Shown here: positions 1 to 5,079 of the stretch, piece by piece
Layout: each line of letters starts with the position of its first letter
How positions within the stretch are numbered: the first letter of the stretch is position 1
Notes under the pieces: generated by a model
What the model saw: only the letters and a program-made list of their open reading frames with translations
Databases searched by the model: none
Told to the model about the DNA's origin: nothing
NCBI GenBank assembly: GCA_030841245.1
Contig: JAVEDG010000251.1
Location: forward strand, 1-5,079
Length of the DNA: 5,079 bases
DNA from: Actinomycetota bacterium
Lineage (GTDB): Bacteria > Actinomycetota > Actinomycetes > JACCUZ01
Direction: 5' to 3'
Program-made: the position numbers and the translations under genes

Positions 1-9
1 CCTAGGGCA

Positions 10-55
10 GGTGAGAGCCCGCGCTCCCCCCCTTGCCCAAAGCGCGGGCCTCACC
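10..55. terminator. Strong GC-rich hairpin, terminator-like
   Basis: Bases 10-15 and 17-25 pair with 41-49 and 50-55 to give a 15-bp stem with a single bulged A at 16 and a C-rich 15-base loop (26-40). No T-tract follows on either strand, so it is not a classical intrinsic terminator. T-less hairpin terminators are often proposed in high-GC actinomycetes. It may end a gene lying beyond the left edge. It could also be the first arm of a larger structured element with the hairpin at 63-107. Confidence 0.55.
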
Positions 56-62
56 GGGCGCT

Positions 63-107
63 GGCGCCCGCCGCGGCCGACGGGGGATGCGGGACGCGGC
101 GGGCGCC
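63..107. terminator. Second GC-rich hairpin, tandem with the first
   Basis: Bases 63-75 are perfectly complementary to 95-107, a 13-bp stem of only G-C pairs with a 19-base G-rich loop. It lies seven bases after the first hairpin. It could be a tandem back-up terminator, one arm of a folded RNA, or a palindromic intergenic repeat. The sequence alone does not separate these. Confidence 0.5.
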
Positions 108-310
108 CTAGACGATAGTCCAGCTCCGAGCGTGCAGCAGGGTCCGGGCCAGACAATTTCTGCCCAGACGTGAGGCCCGTTCGGTCCCTGGCGGGTGAGT
201 GATTCACACGCGATCCTGTGACTGCGCGCATCCGGACCGTAACGAGGGAGCGGCCCGGCTCGTGAGCGGCGCAGCCGTCCCCGGCCCCCGGACCGGCTGT
301 TCGCCGAACC

Positions 311-328
311 CATCACCCGCTGGTGATG
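311..328. promoter_or_regulatory. 18-bp inverted repeat, possible operator
   Basis: Two perfect 7-base arms (CATCACC at 311-317 and GGTGATG at 322-328) flank four bases. Its centre is about 66 bases before the start codon of the small membrane protein and just upstream of a putative -35 element, a position that would suit a regulator binding site. A short hairpin role in RNA is equally possible. No known regulator consensus was recognised. Confidence 0.35.
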
Positions 329-349
329 TAGGCACGTCCCGTGGCGGGG

Positions 350-378
350 CCGACGCGGCTCGAATCGACTACTAGCCT
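350..378 (+). promoter_or_regulatory. Putative leaderless promoter of small membrane gene
   Basis: TAGCCT at 373-378 fits the actinobacterial -10 pattern TANNNT and ends seven bases before the ATG at 386. Transcription would therefore start at or next to the start codon, giving a leaderless message. A weak -35-like CCGACG sits at 350-355 with a 17-base spacer. There is no purine-rich ribosome binding site before the ATG, which agrees with the leaderless reading. Confidence 0.45.
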
Positions 379-385
379 CCGCCGT

Positions 386-598
386 ATGGCGACTATCGCC
401 CTGGGCCTGGTCGTCTTCGGTGCGGCAGCCCTGGTGAACGGCTCGATCAACTGGCTGATCGGCCGCACAAGGGGCCCGGGCGGCCGGTACGGATGGGGTT
501 TCAACCTTTCGCAGAGACACGCAGCCACTCTGGCAAAGGCCGGCGCCTGCCTTCTAGCCGTCGGCCTCGTTCTGGCCCTGGCGTTGGCTGTGTCCTAG
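386..598 (+). CDS. Small two-helix membrane protein, function unknown
   Basis: This encodes a 70-residue protein I cannot assign to a named family. Residues about 2-25 form a hydrophobic helix ending in Asn-Trp-Leu-Ile-Gly. A basic, Gly-rich loop follows at about 26-50 (Arg-Thr-Arg, a Tyr-Gly-Trp-Gly patch, Gln-Arg-His), and residues about 51-69 form a second hydrophobic helix at the C-terminus. The expected form is a hairpin in the cytoplasmic membrane. Codons favour G/C in third position, unlike the overlapping frames, which supports a real gene. I chose the ATG at 386 over an in-frame ATG at 341: the extra 15 residues are polar, and a TANNNT hexamer sits seven bases before 386. The gene stands alone, with 259 bases to the next gene. 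Its role is unknown; a small accessory or stress membrane protein is possible but not shown. Confidence 0.6.
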   Translation: MATIALGLVVFGAAALVNGSINWLIGRTRGPGGRYGWGFNLSQRHAATLAKAGACLLAVGLVLALALAVS

Positions 599-857
599 AA
601 TGCATTCCTCTCGCCTGTGGCCCACCGCCGCGGGCAAGACTGCGGGCAGGCTGCGATCCGACTTGGGATCCGAGCTGCGCATTGCCAGACCGAATCTGAG
701 GGGCGATGCTGTGGACGTCCCCGGGACCGCGCGGGGAACTGGCCCCGGACCCCGGTCATTCATACCGACGACAGCGGGAGGCTCGGGGTGGCGCTGGTCA
801 TGGCGGATCGCGGGCGACTTCCAGCCGTCAGACTGACCCGGTCGTAGCGCGCTCGCG
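599..857. other. Gene-free gap before the receiver gene
   Basis: Short frames cross this gap on both strands, but their third-position composition is much weaker than in the flanking genes and their products have no recognisable motif. It contains the 11-base palindrome GTCCCCGGGAC at 717-727 and several short GC-rich self-complementary stretches, such as GCCC and GGGC arms shortly after the upstream stop. None is strong enough to call a terminator. The promoter for the receiver-ATPase pair should lie at its right end. Confidence 0.5.
845..850 (+). promoter_or_regulatory. Possible -10 element of receiver-ATPase operon
   Basis: TAGCGC at 845-850 ends seven bases before the ATG at 858, the same spacing as at the upstream small gene. 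It lacks the final T of TANNNT and no convincing -35 was found. The absence of any purine-rich ribosome binding site before 858 is the main reason to consider a leaderless start here. Confidence 0.22.
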
Positions 858-1217
858 ATGGCGACCATTCTCGTGGTTGACGACGAACCGGACCTTCGTC
901 ACATGCTGCGTCGGGTGTTCGAGCGCGCCGGGCACCAGGTCGTAGAGGCGGCCAACGGTGCGGCGGCGATGCGTTGCATCTCGGAGGAGGCTCCGAACCT
1001 CGTGGTGACGGACGTGATGATGCCGGTGATGGACGGTGCCGAGCTCATCCGCCTGCTTCGCGACAACCCGGCCACCGCACACCTGCCGATCGTTGCGGTC
1101 AGCGGCGACCTCCACCTCGCCCACGGGGCCGACGCAGTCCTGAGCAAGCCCTACATCTGGAAAGAGCTGATCGCCGTGTCGGACCGTCTCCTCGGCAACG
1201 GGCAGCACCCAGCATGA
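858..1217 (+). CDS. Stand-alone CheY-type response regulator receiver
   Basis: The 119-residue protein is a single receiver domain with no output domain. It shows the acidic pair Asp8-Asp9 for Mg2+, the phospho-acceptor Asp52 within VVTDVMMPVMDG (residues 49-60), the switch Ser82 and the invariant Lys97-Pro98. It should be phosphorylated by a histidine kinase and act in the cytoplasm through protein contacts, not DNA. No kinase gene is in the window. Ser82 to Lys97 is only 15 residues, against about 20-22 in typical receivers such as CheY, so helix alpha4 and its loop look shortened; this is part of the usual partner-binding face. An in-frame TGA at 834-836 limits the frame upstream, so 858 is the natural start. 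The TGA overlaps the ATG of the KaiC-like gene, implying coupled translation and a joint function. Confidence 0.93.
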   Translation: MATILVVDDEPDLRHMLRRVFERAGHQVVEAANGAAAMRCISEEAPNLVVTDVMMPVMDGAELIRLLRDNPATAHLPIVAVSGDLHLAHGADAVLSKPYIWKELIAVSDRLLGNGQHPA

Positions 1218-2655
1218 CGCGCATGTCGACCGGTGACGTCGACCTCGACCTGGTTCTCGGGGGAGGGCTCGAACCAGGCGCCACGATCGTCTTCGCCGGG
1301 TCGCCCGGCACTGGGAAGACCACGCTGGCCCAACAGATCTGCTTCGCCAACGCGACCGAGCAGCACAAGGCCGTCTACTACACGACACTGTCCGAGCCGC
1401 ATGACAAGCTCGTCGCTCACCTCGAGCAGTTCAGCTTCTTCGACCCCGCCGTGCTCGGCCCCAAGGTCGAGTACCTCCATCTCGGCGACCTGCTGCGAGG
1501 CGACGGCGAGGGTGGTGTCGAGCCGATGGTCAGCGAGGTCGTCCGCAAGGCACTTGACGACGAACCAGCCATCATGGTGATCGACAGCGCCAAGCTGCTG
1601 CGCGACCTCGTCGACGACCAGGCTCTCCGCGCCGCCTTGTACGACATGACCAGCCGGGTCTCTCACGCCGGCACCGTGCTGCTGCTCCTCGGCGAGTACA
1701 CCACGGACGAGATCGAGAGCGGTGCCGAGTTCTCGTTGGCCGACGGGATCATCCAGATGTCCTACGAGTCGCGCGAGCCGGTCGACCGCCGCTGGCTGCG
1801 CGTCGTCAAGATGCGCGGTGGCAGCCACCTCGAGGGCCAGCACGCGCTACGTATCGGGTCGGACGGGGTGCAGATCTTCCCGCGCATCGAGACCCTCGAC
1901 GCGTTCAGCATCGCGCCCGTCGCGGGCCGGGTCAGCTCAGGCGTCCCGGGCCTCGACCCGCTGATGGGTGGCGGCATCCCCGCCGGGGATGTCACGCTCG
2001 TGCTCGGCCCCTCCGGTGCCGGCAAGACGCTGCTCTGTCTCGGCCACCTGGTCGAGGGACTCGCCCGTGGCGATGACTGCTTGTTCGTCAGCTTCCAGGA
2101 TGCCGCCGACCAGTTGCTCCGGATGGCAGCCGGCGTCGGCTGGGACCTGCAGGGGGCTCTCGACGACGAACGCCTCACCATCGTCCACGTGCCCATCGGC
2201 CGGCTCGACCTCGACATGCTGGCATCGACGATCCGCCGGCGGCTCGCCGAGCGGCCGGCCGGACGGGTGGTCATCGACAGCCTTGCCGAGCTGCTCTCCG
2301 CGTCCCGCGAGGTCGAGCGGCTCCCGGCGTACCTTCGGAGCCTGACGGCGCTGATCCGGTCCGACGGCTCCTCGCTGTTCGTGACCAGCGAGACGACCAC
2401 CATGGGACCACCGAGTCGTGAGACCTTCGGGGACCTGATGTTCCTGTTCCAGAACGTGATCCAGCTGCGGTACATCGAGCGCGCCTCCAGGTTGGGCCGG
2501 GCTCTCAACGTGCTCAAGATGCGCAACAGCGGGCACGACACAGGCCTCTACCTGTGCGAGATCGGCGACGGCGGTCTCACCGTCGGTGAGCGGCTGATCG
2601 ACGTCACCGGCGCCCTCGGCTGGAGCGCGCTAAACTCGCCGGTCGACGCCTGAGC
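1214..2655 (+). CDS. KaiC-like two-domain RecA-fold ATPase
   Basis: The 479-residue protein has two tandem KaiC/RecA-type ATPase domains (about 5-228 and 232-470). Domain 1 has Walker A GSPGTGKTT (29-37), Walker B ending in Asp124 and the KaiC-type KMRGGSH (199-205). Domain 2 has Walker A GPSGAGKTL (265-273), Walker B ending in Asp355 and KMRNSGH (435-441). By family knowledge it should bind ATP and may form a hexamer in the cytosol. KaiC's paired catalytic glutamates appear as Ser60-Glu61 in domain 1 and Gln295-Asp296 in domain 2. Positions matching the KaiC Ser431/Thr432 phosphosites read Met409-Phe410, and the C-terminal KaiA-binding tail is absent. It is therefore a KaiC-family signalling ATPase, not a clock KaiC. 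I chose the ATG at 1214 because it overlaps the receiver's stop (ATGA) and the KaiC fold begins right after; an ATG at 1223 is an alternative. Longer upstream extensions only run through the receiver gene in another frame. Confidence 0.9.
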
Positions 2656-2667
2656 GCGCTGGGTGCG

Positions 2668-2703
2668 AGCTCCCGGCCCTCGTGGCGGAGGGCTGGAGGA
2701 GCT
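2668..2703 (+). terminator. Hairpin terminator after the KaiC-like gene
   Basis: Bases 2673-2681 pair with 2688-2696 (nine pairs, one G-U) around a six-base loop. A second helix, 2668-2672 with 2699-2703, extends it across a two-base bulge. It begins 12 bases after the ATPase stop codon. No T-tract follows, as is common for suggested terminators in high-GC actinomycetes. It separates the receiver-ATPase unit from the next gene, which has its own promoter-like element. Confidence 0.5.
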
Positions 2704-2782
2704 TCCTCGGCGACCGGACGTGAGGCCGCTCGCGCGGGACGTCGTACGTCAGGGGCGACGGCAAGGCCGGCTCCCGGCGTCA

Positions 2783-2788
2783 TAGGTT
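2783..2788 (+). promoter_or_regulatory. Putative -10 element, leaderless start
   Basis: TAGGTT matches TANNNT and ends six bases before the ATG at 2795. RNA would thus start at or near the A of the start codon. No Shine-Dalgarno sequence is present at the usual distance. No -35 element could be recognised at 16-19 bases upstream. Confidence 0.45.
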
Positions 2789-2794
2789 GGCGGC

Positions 2795-3205
2795 ATGCGC
2801 GTGACGATGCTGCTGGCCGACGCGGCCCAGGAGGTCAACGGCAAGCTGTACATCCTCGGCGGTGGCTGGTCGGTGACCGGCCCGGACCTGCCGCCGATGG
2901 CGCTGGCCGTCAAGGTCGACGTCCCCTGGGGTGACGCCAACACGGCGCACCAGTTCTCGCTCTTCCTGGTCGACGCAGACGGCCGCGCGGTCCGGCTCGG
3001 GGACGAGCGGGACGTCACCTTCAGCGGGCAGTTCGAGGTGGGGCGCCCCGCGGGGCTGCCACCCGGCAGCGACATCGACTTCGCCTTCGCGGTGCCGGTC
3101 CCTCCGCTGCCGCTGCCCGCCGGCCGCTACGCCTGGCAGCTCTCGATCGACGGCGACACCCGGGAGGACTGGCAGCGCACCTTCCAGGTCCGCGCCCGGT
3201 CCTGA
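2795..3205 (+). CDS. Conserved hypothetical protein, probably DUF6941 family
   Basis: The 136-residue soluble protein begins MRVTMLLADAAQEVNGKLYI, followed by LGGGWSVTGP (residues 21-30), and ends with a segment containing PAGRYAWQLSIDG and an aromatic-rich last strand. This start, with a short alternating N-terminal strand and the LGGGW turn, is a pattern I associate with actinobacterial proteins labelled DUF6941. The match is from memory and the family has no known function. There is no signal peptide, membrane helix or catalytic motif. Alternating hydrophobic residues suggest a mostly beta, sandwich-like fold of about 130 residues. The frame has strong G/C third positions and a plausible leaderless promoter, so it is very likely a real gene. 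It is a single-gene unit, with hairpins before (2668-2703) and after (3229-3281). Confidence 0.8.
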   Translation: MRVTMLLADAAQEVNGKLYILGGGWSVTGPDLPPMALAVKVDVPWGDANTAHQFSLFLVDADGRAVRLGDERDVTFSGQFEVGRPAGLPPGSDIDFAFAVPVPPLPLPAGRYAWQLSIDGDTREDWQRTFQVRARS

Positions 3206-3228
3206 CGCGCTCCCCCGCCACCTCTGCC

Positions 3229-3281
3229 GTTGATCATGCAGGACCTGGCCACCCCGGTCGGCCAGGTCCTGCATGATCAAC
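3229..3281. terminator. Perfect 22-bp palindrome, bidirectional terminator
   Basis: Bases 3229-3250 are exactly complementary to 3260-3281, with a nine-base loop at 3251-3259. The arm begins GTTGATCATGCA and ends CCTGGCC. It lies 23 bases past the stop of the hypothetical gene and 14 bases past the stop of the convergent exporter gene, so one element could end transcripts from both sides. There is no T-tract on either strand. The length and perfection of the arms exceed what termination needs, so it may also be a copy of a dispersed palindromic repeat. Confidence 0.7.
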
Positions 3282-3295
3282 AGTGAAGAGGGGGG

Positions 3296-4816
3296 CTAAC
3301 CGTGCTCGGTGGCGAGCGTTCGCGCCCGGCAGCCCTGCTCGTGGTGGGGCCCCGTCTCGACCGGGCTGCTCACGTGATCCGTGGCCGAGCTGGTGCGCAG
3401 CAGCAGCGCGCCGACCGAGGCGGCCAGTGCGCACGCCGCGCCGGCCAGGAACGCAAGGTGGTAGCCGCTCGCGAGCGCCTCGACTGGCTGCGCTCCTCCA
3501 GCGACCAGGTGCCCGGTCCGCGACGCCGCCAGGCTGGCCAGCGTCGCCAGGCCGAGCGCGCCGCCCATCATGAACGCGGTGTTCACGACTCCGGACGCGA
3601 GGCCCGCCTCGGACTCCTCCACGTCGCTCATCGCGGCCAGCAGCATCGGGTTGAACGCCATGCCCGCGCCGAAGCCCAGCAGCACCATGCCGGGCAGCAC
3701 GTCGGTGACGAAGCTGCCGCCGACCGGCGCCTGGGTGAACAGCAGCAGGCCGGCGCCGGCCAGGGCGAGACCGATCGAGAGCGGCGCACGGATGCCGAAG
3801 CGCATCACCAGCTTGGCCGACAGACCGATCGAGAAGACGGCCATGATGAGGTTCGCAGGCAGGAAGGCGAGCCCGACCTGGAGCGGGCTGTAGCCCAGTA
3901 CCAGCTGCAGGTAGAGCGCGGACAGGAAGAACCACGCGAACATCGCAGCCGCCCACAGGACACCGACGACGTTGGACGTGGCCACGTTGTGCAGCTTGAA
4001 CAGCCCGAGCGGCATGATCGGCGCCTCGGTGCGCGACTCGACCACCAGGAAGCTCACGAGCAGCACCGCCGCGACTGCGAGGAGCCCCAGGGTGCGCACC
4101 GAGGTCCAGCCGGCCTCGTTGCCGCCGACGACGGCGTAGACCGCGGTCATCAGCGCGGCTGTCACCAGGGCGGCGCCCGCGATGTCCAGGCGACCGGTCT
4201 GGGGCCGGCCACCGCCGACCGGGAGCAGGCCGCGCACCAGAGCGAAGACCACGACGCCGATCGGCACGTTGACCAGGAAGATCCAGTGCCAGTCGAGCAA
4301 GTCGGTCAGCACTCCGCCGAGCAGTACGCCGACACTGCCGCCCCCCGCCGCCACGAAACCGATCATGCCCATGGCCTTCGCCCGCTCAGCGGGCTCGGTG
4401 AACAGAGTCATGACCAGCGAGAGCGCAACGACGGAGACGACCGCTCCCCCGATGCCCTGGACTGCGCGTGCGCCGATCAGGAACTGCTGGCTGCCGGCCA
4501 GCCCGCAGGCCAGCGACGCGACGGTGAACAGGCTGAGCCCGAGCAGGAACAGTCGCCGGTGACCGAACAGGTCACCGAGCCGCCCGCCGAGCAGCAGGAA
4601 GCCGCCGAAGGTCAGCACGTAGGCGTTGACCACCCAGGCCAGCGCGGTCTCGGAGAAGCCCAGGTCGGCGCGCATCGAAGGCAGGGCGACGTTCACGATG
4701 GTCGTGTCGAGCACGATCATCAGGTCGCCCAGGCACAGCACGAGCAGCGTCAGCCAACGGGTACGCCGCTGCGCGTCGGTGATCTGGGCCGCGGGGCCGT
4801 CGGCGTACGTCGTCAT
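3296..4816 (-). CDS. DHA2-family (14-helix) MFS multidrug efflux transporter
   Basis: The 506-residue integral membrane protein is of the EmrB/QacA type, expected to export drugs or other lipophilic compounds in exchange for protons. Visible signatures are LDTTIVNVALPSM in the first helix (residues 36-48, motif D1 of 14-helix MFS exporters), GGRLGDLFGHRR in the helix 2-3 loop (77-88, motif A), and GGGSVGVLLGGVL in helix 5 (158-170, antiporter motif C). In motif C the usual Gly-Pro reads Gly-Val. The segment ESRTEAPIMPLGLF near residue 259 is also typical of the family. Length and hydrophobic pattern fit 14 helices, with a polar cytoplasmic tail of about 30 residues. I chose the ATG at 4816 because a purine-rich GGAAGAGGGA ribosome binding site precedes it; an upstream ATG at 4876 would add 20 residues without such a site. 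The substrate cannot be told, and no linked TetR or MarR regulator is in the window. Confidence 0.92.
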   Translation of the reverse strand: MTTYADGPAAQITDAQRRTRWLTLLVLCLGDLMIVLDTTIVNVALPSMRADLGFSETALAWVVNAYVLTFGGFLLLGGRLGDLFGHRRLFLLGLSLFTVASLACGLAGSQQFLIGARAVQGIGGAVVSVVALSLVMTLFTEPAERAKAMGMIGFVAAGGGSVGVLLGGVLTDLLDWHWIFLVNVPIGVVVFALVRGLLPVGGGRPQTGRLDIAGAALVTAALMTAVYAVVGGNEAGWTSVRTLGLLAVAAVLLVSFLVVESRTEAPIMPLGLFKLHNVATSNVVGVLWAAAMFAWFFLSALYLQLVLGYSPLQVGLAFLPANLIMAVFSIGLSAKLVMRFGIRAPLSIGLALAGAGLLLFTQAPVGGSFVTDVLPGMVLLGFGAGMAFNPMLLAAMSDVEESEAGLASGVVNTAFMMGGALGLATLASLAASRTGHLVAGGAQPVEALASGYHLAFLAGAACALAASVGALLLRTSSATDHVSSPVETGPHHEQGCRARTLATEHG

Positions 4817-4820
4817 CTCG

Positions 4821-4830
4821 ATCCCTCTTC
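4821..4830 (-). promoter_or_regulatory. Ribosome binding site of the MFS exporter
   Basis: Read on the minus strand, GGAAGAGGGA lies just upstream of the ATG at 4816, with AGAGGGA as the core and a spacing of about five bases. It fixes the exporter start at 4816. It also contrasts with the leaderless-looking starts of the plus-strand genes. Confidence 0.6.
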
Positions 4831-4851
4831 CGGTTGGCTGCTGAAGGGGTA

Positions 4852-4863
4852 GACCAATTGACC
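4852..4863 (-). promoter_or_regulatory. Operator-like GGTC repeat upstream of exporter
   Basis: On the minus strand the bases read GGTCAATTGGTC: two direct GGTC copies flanking AATT, with a central CAATTG palindrome. It lies about 36-47 bases before the exporter start and is locally AT-richer than its surroundings, a common place for a promoter or repressor site. No convincing -10/-35 pair was found and no known regulator consensus matches. Confidence 0.2.
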
Positions 4864-4939
4864 GGCCGAGACTCATCGGTCGCGCCGCGGCAGCGTCAGG
4901 CCGCGCAAAGATGCGGTGGGCCCGCTCTGACCGTTGCTC

Positions 4940-5079
4940 CTACCGGCGTACGGCGAAGAGCAGCCACTCCCCCGGGACGCCCTTGAGCCGGTGGCTGCCC
5001 CGCTCCTCGAAGGAGAAGCCCGACCCGACCACCAGCTCGCGCACCGTGCCCGACGCCAGCACCTCGCCGGGCTCGGCAC
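4940..5079 (-). CDS. Class III adenylate/guanylate cyclase, C-terminal fragment
   Basis: Only the last 45 codons are inside the window, entering from the right edge (first full codon at 5077) and ending at a TAG at 4940-4942. The peptide contains GEVLASGTVRELV, then FEERGSHRLKGVPGEWLLF and ends AVRR. This matches the usual end of the class III cyclase catalytic domain, where a GEVLVSxTVRDLV segment is followed by FxDRGxHxLKGVPGEWxLF. Such proteins make cyclic AMP or GMP from a nucleotide triphosphate; many actinobacterial ones carry other domains upstream, which cannot be seen here. The catalytic metal and base-recognition residues lie beyond the edge, so activity cannot be judged. It lies upstream of the exporter on the same strand, with 123 bases between them, so the two may be separate units. 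Confidence 0.8.
   Translation of the reverse strand, partial: AEPGEVLASGTVRELVVGSGFSFEERGSHRLKGVPGEWLLFAVRR

Larger units (their letters stand above)
1..385. other. Gene-free region with structured segments
   Basis: No reading frame here has the strong third-position G/C bias of the genes further right. The long minus-strand frame across it is rich in Arg, Pro and Ala with no recognisable motif and overlaps the start of the small membrane-protein gene. What the stretch does hold is two strong hairpins in the first 110 bases, an 18-bp inverted repeat at 311-328 and a promoter-like hexamer at 373-378. I looked for a tRNA cloverleaf or T-loop on both strands and saw none. The region is probably the 3' flank of a gene beyond the left edge plus the regulatory region of the gene starting at 386. 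Confidence 0.6.

Noticed and set aside
2..520. Minus-strand 172-codon open frame
   Set aside because: It is rich in Arg, Pro, Ala and Gly with no family motif, runs through both strong hairpins and overlaps the better-supported small membrane gene. Long chance frames are expected at this GC content.
717..727. GTCCCCGGGAC palindrome as an operator
   Set aside because: Short palindromes made mostly of G and C are expected by chance in such GC-rich DNA, and it is about 130 bases from the nearest start codon.
600..836. Plus-strand 78-codon frame just after the small membrane gene
   Set aside because: Third-position G/C is far weaker than in the real genes, the product has no motif, and a second overlapping frame of similar length covers the same bases.
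974..1213. In-frame upstream extension of the KaiC-like protein
   Set aside because: It would read through the receiver gene in another frame and gives a low-complexity Arg/Pro/Gly peptide. The KaiC fold begins right after the ATG at 1214.
1214..2655. Genuine circadian clock kaiC
   Set aside because: Phosphosites, paired glutamates and the KaiA-binding tail are missing, and no kaiA or kaiB is present in the window.
3302..4852. 516-codon plus-strand open frame antisense to the exporter
   Set aside because: The product is a Gln/Arg/His/Glu-rich string with no fold or motif. It is the mirror of the strong codon bias of the exporter gene on the other strand.
4817..4876. Upstream start for the exporter at 4876
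   Set aside because: The 20 extra residues are not typical of the family, and the good ribosome binding site lies before the ATG at 4816.
4873..5079. 68-codon minus-strand frame at the right edge
   Set aside because: It gives an Arg/Ser-rich peptide with no motif, whereas another frame on the same strand gives a clear cyclase C-terminus ending at 4940.

Overview
The window is very GC-rich. Its real genes use almost only G or C at third codon positions, and two or three of them show a TANNNT-like hexamer just before the start codon instead of a Shine-Dalgarno site. This style, together with the protein families present, points to a high-GC actinomycete (Actinomycetota). I cannot name the genus. 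No tRNA, rRNA, CRISPR array, transposase or integrase was seen.

Layout. Bases 1-385 hold no convincing gene. They open with two strong GC hairpins (10-55 and 63-107) that a short outer stem could close into a three-way junction, and later hold an 18-bp inverted repeat (311-328). A small two-helix membrane protein of unknown function follows (386-598, +), then a gene-free gap (599-857). Next is a two-gene unit on the + strand: a stand-alone CheY-type receiver protein (858-1217), whose stop overlaps the ATG of a two-domain KaiC-like RecA-fold ATPase (1214-2655). A terminator-like hairpin (2668-2703) ends this unit. A conserved hypothetical protein resembling DUF6941 follows (2795-3205, +). A perfect 22-bp-arm palindrome (3229-3281) separates it from a convergent 14-helix DHA2-type drug exporter (3296-4816, -). 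At the right edge, on the - strand, is the last 45 codons of a probable class III adenylate/guanylate cyclase (4940-5079).

Function. The coherent module is the receiver plus KaiC-like pair. The receiver keeps its phosphorylation residues but has a shortened segment where helix alpha4 should be. The ATPase keeps both P-loops and both KaiC-type KMR motifs, but has altered catalytic-glutamate positions and no equivalent of the KaiC Ser431/Thr432 autophosphorylation pair. The likely reading is a phosphorelay-linked KaiC-family signalling switch, not a circadian oscillator: neither KaiA nor KaiB is present here, and the partner kinase must be encoded elsewhere. The exporter, the hypothetical protein and the cyclase look like independent neighbours.
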